From: Filosporella fistucella
Lineage: Eukaryota; Ascomycota; Leotiomycetes; Helotiales
NCBI GenBank assembly: GCA_030077755.1
Contig: JAQJZZ010000012.1
Span: forward strand, 806,001 to 870,000
Length of the DNA stretch: 64,000 nucleotides
Direction: 5' to 3'
Positions 1 through 11,383 of this stretch are shown one piece after another (position 1 is the first letter of the stretch; every line of letters begins with the position of its first letter). A model generated the notes under the pieces. It made no database searches and was not told where the DNA came from. It saw only the letters and a program-made list of their open reading frames with translations. Both the position numbers and the translations under genes were made by a program.

Positions 1-1
1 T

Positions 2-502
2 CCGCAATTTCATCTTTGGGGGACAAAGGACGAAAAGAAGACCTTGGCTACCATTCTCTACAAATCTGGATGGTTCGACTCTCGGTACCGATTGAGCAGG
101 CATATCAGTCCATTGCTGAATCTTCAGACTCGGTTCCTTGCCGTTGCTGTTTACGGAGCTGACGATAAGGTGGATTCGCATACTTTCCCGAAGGTAGCAG
201 CGTTGTATTTCAGATACACGGACTATCGGAATTGTAACGGAGGTACAGAAGATTGGAATGATCATGGCCCCGAGGAAAGGTTTCCATGCCCGAACAACAT
301 GGGGGGTGAATGGGATAAAGCGGCTTGTCAAGTTATTGTGAATTCTTTTTTCCGTATCGAATCAAGACCTCTATGGAGACAATACTGGGTAGGATGCTGG
401 ATCTGGGAAACTTTCAGAGACGATATCGAGATCAAGATCTGGGAACAGCTGTGGGATAAAGCTCTGGAGGGTGTTAAGGGGGTATTTGGAGAAGATGAAT
501 GA
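2..502 (+). CDS. F-box-family-like protein, C-terminal part (5' end outside window)
   Basis: The reading frame is open from base 2 to a TGA at 500-502 and must begin upstream of the window; no in-frame ATG lies near the left edge. The visible part (about 166 residues) resembles the C-terminal half of the gene at 867-1818. Both have a WGTKDEKK / FGARRKERR segment, an F/M-RY-x-DY segment and a terminal aromatic block (here LWRQYW, there TWRGYW) followed by a Glu-rich helix. From that similarity I place it in the same F-box-like family, although the F-box itself is not in view. Such proteins usually serve as substrate adaptors of SCF ubiquitin ligases, but no substrate can be guessed. Placement in the family is by my reading of the alignment only. 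Confidence 0.6.
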   Translation, partial: PQFHLWGTKDEKKTLATILYKSGWFDSRYRLSRHISPLLNLQTRFLAVAVYGADDKVDSHTFPKVAALYFRYTDYRNCNGGTEDWNDHGPEERFPCPNNMGGEWDKAACQVIVNSFFRIESRPLWRQYWVGCWIWETFRDDIEIKIWEQLWDKALEGVKGVFGEDE

Positions 503-866
503 AGCTTTCCAGCATTTGCTCTCTGACTTGACTTTTTTAATTCGTGCCCATTTGCAAATTTGGTGCTGTAATTAAAAGAGGAGTGAGTATATTCTATGGA
601 TGAAATTCCATCGTGTACCAGCAGATTTTCTTTGTTATCACTTGACAATACTCTTGGCTATAAAGTAGCTGCGAGACAATTGAGGCACTTACAAAGATAC
701 CAAAGATTATGTTCTCATCGACTAGTCGCGTTAGGTCGATTAAATTAGCGTAAAAATTTTAAGAATAAGGCTGTGAAAGATTCGCGATTTGGCCGTGTTA
801 TCTTTGTTTACAAGATTTGATAATCCTCCATCATCCAAACCTCAACCTCATTTGCGCAACACAAAA
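503..866. other. Intergenic, 364 bases
   Basis: This spacer lies between two same-strand paralogues. It is AT-rich with no convincing open frame. The minus-strand frame at 328-648 is a shadow of the upstream gene's 3' end. Confidence 0.6.
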
Positions 867-1818
867 ATGGCACACAAAAATCAAGAAGAAAACATTGTGA
901 TTGCACCATCAGTACCAGGATTAGTTTCACCTGTAAGCATGGAGGTGTTGGCCGTGGATGCGCAAAGCCTTGCCCTCGACGACGAGATCACCAAGATGGT
1001 GAATGGCACAGAGCCTTCCAAGTCAGATGAAAACGCTACACAAGGTAAGTTTTCCCCTTCTCTTGTACACACAAGATTGCTAATTACATACTCTAGAGCC
1101 GCCCACACTTTCCAACCTCCCAACCGAAGTCGTCCATTTGATCATGGATCAATCAAAAAAGGGAGGAGCAGTCTGCCTTGGCCTCACATCTCGAAGAAAC
1201 TACCAGATTTTGAAGACTCGCTTCCCAGAGAAGATCAATATTCAATGCTCGGTGACTTGTGGTGGGGATTCTCATTCCGACTGCTGGCGATACATGGGAG
1301 GCGTCTATTTTGGCGCGCGACGAAAAGAAAGAAGAAATGGAATGCTAGTGGCCGAACTTCTCGTCAACTGGTTCGGACCAAAGTACATCCGTTCTTATAA
1401 ATTCCATGAGGAGGATAGCTTGCCACCTTTTCTGTCAAGAGAAGTTTACGCCCCTGAGGCAATCAGACGTCCACAAATTACAGGCATGAACGACATCGGA
1501 ATGACCAGATGGACACAATTTGGGCCGCTGAATAGATTAAAGATGAGGTACAACGACTATAATCACTACCAAGAGAATGGCTCGGCACGGGGTGGCAACT
1601 GGAAGCTAGATAGTCCGTTCAACAAAGGACTTGATTGGTACGATGACTCTCTTGCCAAGATCAAAGCAACGTTGTATGAATGCCAAGATGTCTTCACCTG
1701 GAGAGGATATTGGAGACGTTGCCACTTGTTTCATGAATATGCCACTATTTTGGAAGAGATAGTTGACGAGTATAAGTTGGGCCTTTACTTGGAAGGATTT
1801 CTGATGCTTGGATTGTAG
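867..1818 (+). CDS. F-box-like domain protein
   Basis: There are two exons, 867-1044 and 1097-1818, with a 52-base intron (GTAAGT...CTCTAG, phase 1), giving 299 residues. The ATG at 867 has an A-rich context (ACAAAAATGG). Residues 1-60 are a polar, probably disordered leader. Directly after the intron comes an F-box-like helix starting NLPTEVVHLIM, then CLGLTSRRNYQIL, as expected for the first half of an F-box. The remaining ~200 residues are a family-specific region ending in a TWRGYWRR block and an acidic helix. Members of this kind are presumed Skp1-binding adaptors of SCF ubiquitin ligases. The F-box call rests on pattern only. Neighbours on both sides are paralogues, so this is a small tandem cluster. 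Confidence 0.75.
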
Positions 1819-2477
1819 GAGGTGTGCTGAAGGATCGGATATTGTTTATGTATCACTCTGGTGTTGGGTTTAGACTTGGTAACATTGGAAGTGTATTGTT
1901 TTCTTCTTCGGTGGTTTCCTCTCAGATGTAAGAAATGAAGCACAGGGAAAAGGGAATAGTTCTGAGTATGACAGGCGTTGAGGGAAATATGTCAAAGTGT
2001 CACAATAAAAACCACACCTAGGCAATGGTAGACGATAGAAGAGCTGTTGGAGAGAGTAGAACTGAAAATCTGCAAAATTTAAAGAAAGAAACTTGCTAAT
2101 GAAGTGCAATCCCCTGTTGAGCAGCGAGTCAAAATGATAGCACGAAATCCAGACGTGATCAATTGGCCATGTCCTATAAATTCTATATTGGGTTCCAGAT
2201 CGAGTAGAAGGTTCACATAGCGGAATTTCAATACGGCAGAATCTCCGGCCAAGTTTAAACCAGGACCAAGATTTCTCGCCCAAATGGTCTTGATTGAAGC
2301 GAATTCCTCCGCAAGTTCACTCCTTGACTTGATTATTTTTCTCCAAGCCTTGCTTAGTTCCACCGCACGTGGTTTCTTCCCAACACGAATCTCCTCTACC
2401 TCGCCAATTATTTCCAGTCGCCAAATCACTCAGTCTTTGAATCTCAGCGTTCAGAAAAACGCTCTTGACTGTGGGTC
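1819..2477. other. Intergenic, 659 bases, with an unexplained minus-strand open frame
   Basis: No gene with a start codon is supported. On the minus strand an open frame runs from about 2429 down to 2079 (115 codons). Its composition looks coding (charged, amphipathic, e.g. VELSKAWRKIIKSRSELAEE), but it has a stop just upstream and no ATG. It may be a fragment of a decayed gene or simple antisense coincidence. Confidence 0.35.
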
Positions 2478-3090
2478 ATGACTTCAAACGAAACCCTTCA
2501 AGCCGCTACCCCTATCGTAAGCGATCCTGCAGCAACGACAAGGACATCGACTAGCGAGAGCAACACAGCCTCGCGAACATATAACGACTTAGCATATGGT
2601 ATGGGTAATGAGGATGGTATCGTCATAAATGATACAAGGGCAGTGATGGAAATCAGCAAGGGCAGCGGCGAGCAACAACTTGATATGATGCAAACGGATA
2701 AACTTCTGAATGGTAAGCGGCGTAAATCCTGTCCCCTTCATCGACCTCATTTTGATACAAATACAAACAGGTTCATTGCGAAGTGCACCCGCTTTCCGAC
2801 CGAAGCCCACCATTGATAATCTGCCCTTCGACTTCGTTCTGCCCTTCGACTTCGTTCTGCCCTTCGACTTCGTTCTGCCCTTCGACTTCGTTCTGCCCTT
2901 CGACTTCGTTCTGCTTCTCTTTGAGGAGTTAGGACTCGCCCTTCGGGACCGGAGAAATTGGACAGAGTTTGCCTTCTATGCAATTGCAGCGGATATTGGT
3001 CAGAAATGGGGAGGCCTGAGAATGTGGAAGCGGTATTGGAGGCGCATTAGACTTGTTCGAAAGGTTTTCGTCTGCTTGAGGAGTGCATGA
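2478..3090 (+). CDS. Short F-box-like protein with internal hexapeptide expansion
   Basis: The gene has two exons, 2478-2712 and 2771-3090 (intron GTAAGC...AACAG, phase 1), giving 184 residues. Exon 1 encodes a Ser/Thr-rich leader, as in the neighbour at 867. Exon 2 encodes five copies of LPFDFV that run straight into LLLFEELGLALRDR. The last copy plus this sequence makes a plausible F-box helix (LPFDFVLLLFEEL). After a short linker the protein ends with MWKRYWRRIRL, matching the aromatic/basic block (TWRGYWRR) near the end of the 867-1818 protein. About 130 residues found in the middle of that paralogue are missing, so this looks like an internally deleted copy that has kept an open frame. 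Whether it is expressed or functional cannot be told. Confidence 0.6.
2821..2910 (+). repeat. Five tandem 18-base units in frame inside a gene
   Basis: The unit CTGCCCTTCGACTTCGTT occurs five times without a mismatch, at 2821, 2839, 2857, 2875 and 2893. Because 18 is a multiple of three, each unit adds one LPFDFV hexapeptide at the start of the F-box-like helix. Perfect identity suggests recent slippage or unequal exchange. Confidence 0.95.
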
Positions 3091-5997
3091 GCAATCATGC
3101 GCTCACTGTTTTCTCGGATGGACTGTAGCTCTTCGGGTGGTGATGAGGCACACATGGAAGAATAGATATGGCGATGATGTGATGAAGAAAGGGGGTGTGG
3201 ACTGGTAAAATTTCATCATTCGAGAAACTGTAAAAGAACTGTCTAATTTCTACAATAAAACTTCTCGAAACAACCCAGGTTCTACATTGACTCTCTTCGA
3301 ATGCAATCGCCGACTTTCCCCTTCATATCTCGTAGCTTCGATTTAATATTGTTTGCCCAGATGCTCGCTGCAGGTGATTTTCGTGGGAACTGACTGCAGC
3401 ATTAATGAGGAAGTAAATTGCAACAGACCGCATAAGAAGAGCTGTGTTTCCAAACAAATGGAGCATAATTGGAGCTCCTAATAGACTCCAGAGCCGTTAT
3501 TGAGTCGGCTCTCAATTGGTGTCAAAAACTGTAGCCCTCGTCGAAAAACGTCCCACCGATTTTGTAATTCAAGCAAATATTTCTAAAATAAAAAGGATGA
3601 TTTCTCTTGTCTAAAATAAAATCCATAGGCTTCTGTCCATCCATACATACTCTCTGCAAATTTTCGAATTGATATTGGCAATGTTGACGATGCACTTTTC
3701 AAGTGAGGTTGGTCGATCTCGCATAAACATTGGGAGTTGCCACAGTCTCTGCGCAACTTGAAAAAAAATAAAAATAAAAATAAAACCACTATCGCCAAAA
3801 CACAAACCCTTGGGATAAAAAAAAAATAGAAAAAAAAAAGAAAGAAACTGAAATTAGTTTCAATGACAAAAGATTCACATCATCGTCGAATATGATTTTT
3901 AGTCATATTCTCAGATGAATACTCCAAGTTTCCCGATTTCTCGGACTTGATTTTTTTTTCCCTCTGCTCACCAACCCATACTCCGAAGAGGGGAATTACG
4001 TTTGGTAACAGCTATCTCTACCACTAACGGCGGGAACACCACAAGAGACCAGTACACCAACAAAGAACATTGACACATTTGGAGTTATTCGAATATATGA
4101 TACTCTTTTGTGGGAAATTAGCATGAGGCTGACGGTGAGTCCCAGCTAATGGACTAGCTTTTTGCCGTTTTGGGAACTGGGGATAGTGGCACCAACACAA
4201 CGTTAGGGTTATGGCGTTTGTTGCCCTTTGGGTTCATGGGCATGGTTGCGTTTCGTTGCGTGTCTCAGGTTCTAAGTTTGAGAATCTTTTGCCTCCTCTT
4301 GGTAAATTGGGAGACTATACAATTACATACTAGACACGATCAAAGCTGGCGAGTGTCTATTTGCATCCACAAGTTCTATCGTATTCCCAAACGCGTCACT
4401 TAGATGACTGCTTAATAGTTGGTTGTGCGATATTTGCCCATTTTCGGAAACACAAGTGTTGAGATCCACAGAGATAGTATTTGGGATGGCTCTTCGCAGC
4501 GAGGAGGAGGTAGCTCTCAATCTAACTAGCAGGCAGTATTAAAAATTACCTTTTCGCGTGGTTGTAAAAACACTTGCATTCATCTGAGCACTTTAGTTAT
4601 TGTGCCACCCTCGAAGCCAAATTGTACCATATTTGCCATTTAGCCTCAGCGCTGTGAAGTTATCGCCCTCTGCGTCAAGCTTTCTGTAACATGTGTCCTT
4701 GAGGATAGGCAAGAGACTGTCCATGTTTAGTGATATTTAATGGTGTAATGTATTCCTCCATAGCATTCTGGCTTTTGTCCTCGATCATAGGGATCACTCT
4801 GCCACAACCTGCATATTCTGAAGTTCGAAATCTTGCAGTTGGAAATGCGGAGGATACTCATTTCCTGTCACTTGAATCCTTGTTTAGAGTTAGTTTAGGT
4901 AGCTATAATGCCTGGAAGTTTCCCTGAATACGTTTGTACTGTATGAATTTGTATCTGAGCGAGTTGCTGAAGTGAACGGTGTCACTTGACGATAATGCAA
5001 CTTTCTGGCCATCTATCACATCTCAATATATCTCAATGAATCTTCAAGACCTTCTATCAAGTTTAATTACAGCATTTGTATTATTTGAAGCCGTTTCAGA
5101 AGTTCCCACCTCTGATACGTACTGAAGGTAGAATGGTCATGTGACTGTGTAAGACTGCATATCGGCAAGCTGAAATTTTTGCTCCATACATTCCGCTTTT
5201 TCCCTGGGGTATAATGCTATGCTTGTCATGAGCTCAGGCTGAATGGCCTCTGGACGAAAGCATAACGAGGCTGCATTCGTGCTGCCCGTCAATCACCAAA
5301 ACACGTGATGATCACGAAGGACACGGGAAGGTGGGGCAGCGGCTGGAACCGCACACCGATTCGGGACCAGGAAGCTTAAAATCAATATCAACATCATTAT
5401 CAACATTTTGTTGATTCAATATGACACCATCAGCCTTTCATTAAGTGTTCTACATCATGGAACCTTTCAACAAGCCAAACTCCGAAGTGAAATCTTCTAC
5501 AAACGCCTTTCCAGATCACAAAGCGTTCTCTGAATCCCGGGCTGATACTTGCTTTTCTCGATAAGATATTTCTGTCTCCCTGCCTTTCAGCTGAGCGCCA
5601 CCAAAACACAACCAACCATTCTCAGATGCAACATCAACAGCCAAGCAGCCAAGCAGCCACACACCAGGTCAACAGGAGATCATAGGGTTTTTATTGAGCC
5701 ACCAGACGGGATTTGCCATGTGCGAGCCAATTATGGCACGGCGGCAGGGGAGCTTTTGGGGCTGAAGCATTCTTTAAATGAGCTGTTTCCCCCGAGCTGG
5801 GAGTTTGTTTACCCCACATCTCTATTTTCTTGAAAAGGTACGTCACGAAAGACTCTGGTACAATTGTTTTGTGATGGAGAGCGCAGACTGATTTTTCATA
5901 GCGGCATTGCTGAAGTCATATTTTCAGACGAAAACTCCCCTCGTTTCGAACGGAATAAACCCATCGCCAACAGCCTTGTCCTTCGCAAGGCGAAAAA
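3091..5997. other. Intergenic, 2.9 kb, no supported gene
   Basis: Scattered short open frames only, with several A- or T-runs near 3760-3840. Two are slightly gene-like. A plus frame at 4748-4927 (59 codons) starts with a hydrophobic stretch. A minus frame at 4520-4323 lacks an ATG. Neither has homology I recognise. The last few hundred bases are probably the promoter and leader of the gene at 5998. Confidence 0.5.
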
Positions 5998-6591
5998 ATG
6001 TGCGGCTGGCTATGTTGCGACGACTCCCCAGGAAACAATGGATGCTGTAGCTGCTGTAGTTGTTGCTGCTGCTGCGATTCATCACCATCTGGCCCATCTG
6101 GTCCCAGCTCAGGTCCCTCCGGTCCTTCAAACCCCTCTTACCCTCCTCCATCGACTCAACCCCCCTCAACCCAGCCTCCAATGCAATACACCCAGCCCTC
6201 CCAACCACAAACACCCGGTCCAGGAAACGGAGGCGGCCCTCCATACACCCCTCAACCCAACTATCCCTCTCAACCATCCTACGCCCCTACTCCAGGCGGT
6301 CCAGGCTACGACCCAAATCAGAACGGGCCAGGCTACGGTCCCTCTCAAGCTCCTTATCAGCCAAATTATACAGATCCCAATACTGGTTATGCACCCGCGC
6401 AGGCACCGTATCAGCCGAATTATGTAAACCCGAACACAACCACGAATCCGGGCTGGGATCCAGGAAATCAGATGCAGCAGCAGAATCCTATGCAACCGCC
6501 TCAGACGTATTATCCTGGGAACGGTGGAGGACCACATGGGCCGCCGGGAGGTGGTGGGCCTGCTCCTTATACACCTGGTGGTCGGGGTTAA
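5998..6591 (+). CDS. Cys-cluster plus Pro/Gly/Tyr-rich low-complexity protein
   Basis: This is a single-exon frame of 197 codons. The start ATG at 5998 has a strong context (AAAAAATGTG). Twelve cysteines fall in the first 26 residues, including CCSCC and a run of five, with no transmembrane segment or signal peptide. The rest is built from Pro, Gly, Ser, Gln, Tyr and Asn with loosely repeated APYQPNY units (about residues 117-142) and a Gly-rich end, so it is probably disordered. Cys clusters of this type can be acylated for membrane anchoring or bind metal; that is inference. The low-complexity tail could make other frames look open, but the Cys cluster plus clean stop favours this one. The function is unknown. 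Confidence 0.6.
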   Translation: MCGWLCCDDSPGNNGCCSCCSCCCCCDSSPSGPSGPSSGPSGPSNPSYPPPSTQPPSTQPPMQYTQPSQPQTPGPGNGGGPPYTPQPNYPSQPSYAPTPGGPGYDPNQNGPGYGPSQAPYQPNYTDPNTGYAPAQAPYQPNYVNPNTTTNPGWDPGNQMQQQNPMQPPQTYYPGNGGGPHGPPGGGGPAPYTPGGRG

Positions 6592-8431
6592 GCTATGGGA
6601 TGGACATGTGGAATTGAAGGAGGCGGGGGGATGTGAGAAGGAAAGGAAAGGAAAGGAAGACAATAAAAATTATATGAAGGTGGATTTGTAGCGCTTTTGG
6701 TCTATACCCTTCTTTAGTCTCTCCGTCGGAAGGTTTTGGCGTTGGCAGGGAGGACGTGAACGATTTCTGGATGGAGATATGCTGATAGAATTAAAGAACC
6801 TCCTTTCGAACTACTCGTCTTGTTTCGAATTACCTGATTTTTGTCTCTTTAAAGAGAAAATGTGGGTTGTTGTATCAAAAGCGATTGCGGTATGAATCCT
6901 CATTAGAGTTCTACCTTCTTTTATTTCAGTACTGTGGATTTCTAAGATTCTGTTCCTTCACCTGACGTTCATATCTGTCGTATAAACAACTTTTCAAATA
7001 GCGAGTAGAGAGCGAGACACATATCCCACAAGACATACTGGTGCGATGTCCCTTGATCCAAGCCCCTCTATTTCATAACGTAAATCTGTCAACAACTTAA
7101 CTAGCATTATCGACACCACTCGGAAAACAAATATCAGCTCACCCGATACAATTGTGTAATGTCTCCGAAGCGCACACGTTGGATAATCAAGCAAAAGTAG
7201 ATCCCAGAATTAGATTTTAATCTTTAAGTGTATGATGAATGAGACATGAAATGCAGCATTTCGATCTGATGTACAAATTATGGCATAAACAACCCTCGAT
7301 CTGTGATACATTCTCGAAAAAAAACGGTAGTCAAAAGTCAAATACTCAAGACATAGTGCATTCCTGAATCCTTGTTCATAGTTGCTCTACTGTCTAGCAC
7401 TACTGGCAAGATATAAAGTCTCCTTCGATATAGCCATCTCTCTTCTTCCCCGTTTTGTACATGAAAAGATCTCGGATCTAGAGGGACGAAATCCTTTCTT
7501 TGCCACTTCCTGGCTGTCTATGAAAACGGAAAATCAGACAGAACAGTTCAGAAAGCGGAAAAGGGCTGAAATGGACCAATATCTGCTTTGGGGGAAAAAC
7601 TCATGGACTCACGAGCCTTGCGTTATCTTATTTCTTAGACTATTGAAATAGAGATGCGTTCATGTGGAGCTCTGGAAATACATTTTGAGTTCTGGACAAG
7701 AAGATAGATATGAGATTGGGAATTTAGATGGTAGATGATAGACGCTATGGAGAGGGTATAACGGGTTAGTAGGAGATGACTGGAAACATGGGACATATCA
7801 TCGAAGTAAAATTAGCAGGGCAATGCGAAACTTGATTTATCCATCTCTTAAAACCTCTCTAATTCCTTTCTATCTTCAGGACACTTTGTGTCTCTCATTC
7901 GAGATCAGCTTCTCGAGTTTCGTACAACCAAACCAATTGAGATAGATAGATCTTCTTATACTGACTTCATGAATGTAATCTTAGCTTTCAAACAGCGTGC
8001 GATGAATAAAATCAGTTTGCAGGGTTTGGAATGGGTCATTCTTTGACCTCTCAACTTGTGATGTACTTTTCTGCCTGTTCCTTTCCATGTCGGTCATTTT
8101 CGAGGGGACGAGATTGGTCCAGGTATGCGGACTGCTGATAGGGTGGTCTGAAATTATTGTACTTTGTGAGTGAGCTTGTACCGTATCCGTCTCTGACTTT
8201 GGAGTGACTGTACGTATGTTCAGCTTGAGTCCAGGGTAGAGCAGCTCGTCCCTACTGCTATGAGATTATCCGTCAGATGGATGCCCAAATATTGGGCTTA
8301 TGTTGATACTCTTTTCGTTGGGGTTCGAGATTTGCGTGAATTTCATGCTCTTTTTCGGTGTTCCGATCAGCTGTATCTCCCACAATCCATCTCTCCGAAT
8401 CCATGTCGCAGAATCCTTGGTTTTGCTGTCC
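6592..8431. other. Intergenic, 1.84 kb
   Basis: It lies between a plus-strand gene end and the 3' end of a minus-strand gene, so it should contain two 3' untranslated regions. A GGAAA-type microsatellite sits near 6640-6658. Short frames such as 7382-7651 have no recognisable content. Confidence 0.5.
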
Positions 8432-9574
8432 TCAAGGCATCCCATAAACCGTAACAATCCCATCAGTACCAGCACAACACCACTGGTCTCCCCTCCCATT
8501 CTCCTTCCACGCCAAACAACTAATCACATTCTTCCTCTCCTTCTCCTTCCCATCACTCCCAATCTTCTTTTTTGTATCCCCTTCTGTCCCCTTCACAGTT
8601 ATCCTTTGCACCACCTTCCCCGACAAGGTATCCCAAACCAATACCTCTCCATCCTGCCCCTTCACCCCCTCATTCCCACATAAAATCCACTTCTCCATTC
8701 CCCCAAAAACGCTCCTGATTCTAAACTCCCCATTCACAAACGCAGCATCTCTATACACTTTCAAGCACCCCCCACTATCCCTCTCCATCAACCTAACAGC
8801 ACTATCCAATGTTCCCACCAAAACACCCCTCCCATCTCTCGTGCGCTGTAGACTCGTCACCGGCGCCCCAAGCACATCTTCCTCTAACTTGCCCATTCGT
8901 ATATCATAGCATCTCACCTTCCCATCTACACTCCCCGTCAAAATCTCCCATTCCCGGCCTCCATTCCTATCTACCAGCACACAACTAACACTATCCCTCG
9001 CCTCATCAAGCACCATAATAGGTTTCGCCGCTTGGGATTTGAGATCCCATATCCGTACACTAGCATCAAAACTCCCACTTATAAGCACCGAGTCTGAGGT
9101 TCCTGCGAACGTGACATCGTTTATGCGTGAGGTGTGGCCTGCTGTGGTATTAGAGCCTAGGCGTCTGATTGTTTGCGCTGTGGAAACGTCCCAGAGGAAG
9201 ATGGAGCGATCGCCCCCGGCGGAAGCGAATGTTGCGTTGTCTATTGCGACGGAGAGGGCGAGGACTGCGTAGCCGTGGGAGGAGTAGGTTTGGATTAGTT
9301 GTGTGGGTTTTGGAGGCGTGAGGGGGTTTTGAGGTATGGATTGGGAAGTGGGACGAGACGGGTTGTAGAGTCTGATGCTGCGATCGGAGGAGCCGGTTAG
9401 GATGTAGGTTGAGGGAGAGGAGGAATAGGTTAGGGCGTGGACTGGGCCTGGGAGAGAATTAGAGATGGCATGCTTTCAGGCTGCGAGATGGTATAGGGCA
9501 GAGGGAATTTGGGTTTTACTGAACGTACCATTTGAACCTAACAGTTGTGTCAATGGCTTAGAAGGGAATGCCAT
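8432..9574 (-). CDS. WD40-repeat protein, WDR83/MORG1-like
   Basis: Two exons on the minus strand: 9574-9529 (starts MAFPSKPLTQLLGSNG) and 9447-8432, with an 81-base intron (GTACG...CCCAG, phase 1), giving 353 residues. WD40 blades are clear: VHALTYSSSP then TGSSDRSIRLYNP, FASAGGDRSIFLWDVS, LISGSFDASVRIWDLKSQ, LTGSVDGKVRCYDIR, and a last blade closing at GTDGIVTVYGMP. Order, length and blade signatures fit the WDR83 (MAPK organizer 1) family. In other eukaryotes these proteins scaffold signalling complexes and associate with the spliceosome; the fungal role is less defined. Assignment to WDR83 rather than another small WD40 protein is moderately sure. Confidence 0.8.
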
Positions 9575-10378
9575 GGTACTCTGCAACATGCAAATCCTCT
9601 CCTGCAGAAGCTCAAAGTGTGAATAGCTTCACTCCAATCCTAAAAAGCTCGTAGCTCGGAGCTCAAAGGCGGCCTCTAACAGCAAAAACGTATGCAGTTT
9701 AGCTGCAGCATCCGGCTTTTCCTCGGGCTCAAAAGCTCAAAATCCCACAGCCTTACAGCCTCGTTTCCCGATCAAAACCCGACAATTATTTTCCCGTCCG
9801 CTTCCAAGTGGACATTCCCAGCCTTGCTCGGCTCCCCTCTTCTTGACTCGTCTAGCCCCTCTTCAAGATAAGAAGACCAGCTTTATCAAGTATAGTTGCC
9901 GACGAAGCTTCCATCCCTCATCTCCATCACTATTTTAGCTTCTTCTTCATTTCCGTCTCAGCTCCTTTTGCCACTTATTGCACAAACCCTCTGCTAAAAA
10001 TTCACCAGCGAAGACTAAATAAGTCCCGGAGAAATGATTGCGTGTCGTTTCGAGACTGGATAGAATAGGTTTCCAGCTAGAGAAGAGACGGTTTGGAGGT
10101 CCGGAGTAGAAATAAAGAGTAGGACATGGATATAGCGCTCCGATACCATGGTAACTCGTCCTACCTTATGTGTACACAGACATGTCCCTAGTCTAGCACT
10201 GCACCGAGTGTCGCGGGATTTGAATACCCTTACACTAGAGAGTACATCTCCCTACGCATCTGTATTTCCGAAGTTTTGGGATCTAAAGGTAATTATGCAG
10301 TAGCCTCTCTTAGAAAAGGAGAGAGGAGAATAACGGGCGCCTTCGAGAAAGAACTAGTTTAAGTGGAAAGTACCGATG

Positions 10379-10405
10379 TTTTACCTTTCTTTTCTATAGG
10401 TAAAA
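10379..10405. repeat. Short inverted repeat (8-base arms)
   Basis: TTTTACCT and AGGTAAAA are separated by 11 bases, forming a perfect 8-base stem. A second small inverted repeat with arms CCTCTCT/AGAGAGG lies about 60-80 bases to the left. Role unknown; chance is possible in this length. Confidence 0.5.
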
Positions 10406-11383
10406 TATACTTTGACTTTGATCTTAGCTCTCCTTCTCGAAGAGGGGAAAGGGAAGGCAAGTGGGGTAGCGAGCAAATAGGTAGATCCTATAGTTAGCTT
10501 AAGTTATGTCTTACGGATGAAGATTTTCCTCTTTGACAACGCAGAGCCTAATGATATTCAGAAACAGAGATCTTGGCACAGTCTTCAGAGAAACAGAGAA
10601 TGTCACTACCGATGATCAGCTGGGAAAATCCGGGGCACATATGTCATATGTTGATCCGTTCTTGCATCTACCAATTCCTGTCTCTAATATGCTCGAGCGA
10701 GATAGACAAGGTTAACATCTTGCTTGATGCGCGTAGGCTTTATGAGTGATTACCTAGAGAATACTTATATGAAATTGCCCTATTGCGTGCATACGCACCT
10801 AAGTATTCGGAGATGAATTTCGAAGTGCAAAAGATGAGATGAAATATGAGACATCACGGGGAGGAGCGAGGAGAAACTTCACATTTCAAATCCCCTTCGG
10901 AATTTTACCATTCCGCATTTCCGTTCTCTCTCCTCCTCCATCCCATCCTCCTCACTCACAATAACCCACAACATCTCGATCTCGCACACCCATTCCCTCA
11001 AAATCCCGAGCAATCTTCCCGTCCCGCATCCACTAACCCCATCCATTCCGTGTCCCAAGACCCAGGAAAACTTAATCCTGTATGCATAAGATCTTTGCGA
11101 ATCTTAAGGTTTGACAGGAAAGGTAAAGAGATGGAAAAGGTCGGCAGTTGGGTGACAAATGAGAGGGTGGTATGGGGAGGTGGGTTTATTGTAAATTTGT
11201 AGGGAAGTAAGGGTATGAGGCAGAGCCAGGTAAAGGTAGGGTAGAAAATCCGAAAAAGTGTGTTTTGGTGGAGAGGTGGGAGGATGGGTTTATTGGGTTG
11301 GGAATATTGGTTGGGGATGTGGGAGGAATTATGGTTTGTTTTGTGTGGTGCTATTTAGGATTTGTGAAAAAGGGAGGTATAAT

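Noticed and set aside
2747..2983. Minus-strand frame rich in RRAERS repeats
   Set aside because: It is the complement of the LPFDFV-encoding tandem repeat; the plus-strand frame has an ATG, an intron and family homology.
4323..4520. Minus-strand frame that reads like a small protein
   Set aside because: It has no ATG, and the only upstream ATG would need an intron of about 24 bases, too short for a fungus.
5864..6663. Four overlapping frames on both strands over the Pro/Gly-rich gene
   Set aside because: Low-complexity DNA opens all frames; only 5998-6591 has a good start and a structured Cys head.
8260..8683. Plus-strand frames opposite the WD40 gene
   Set aside because: Shadows of a C-rich antisense strand; the minus frame shows clear WD40 blades.
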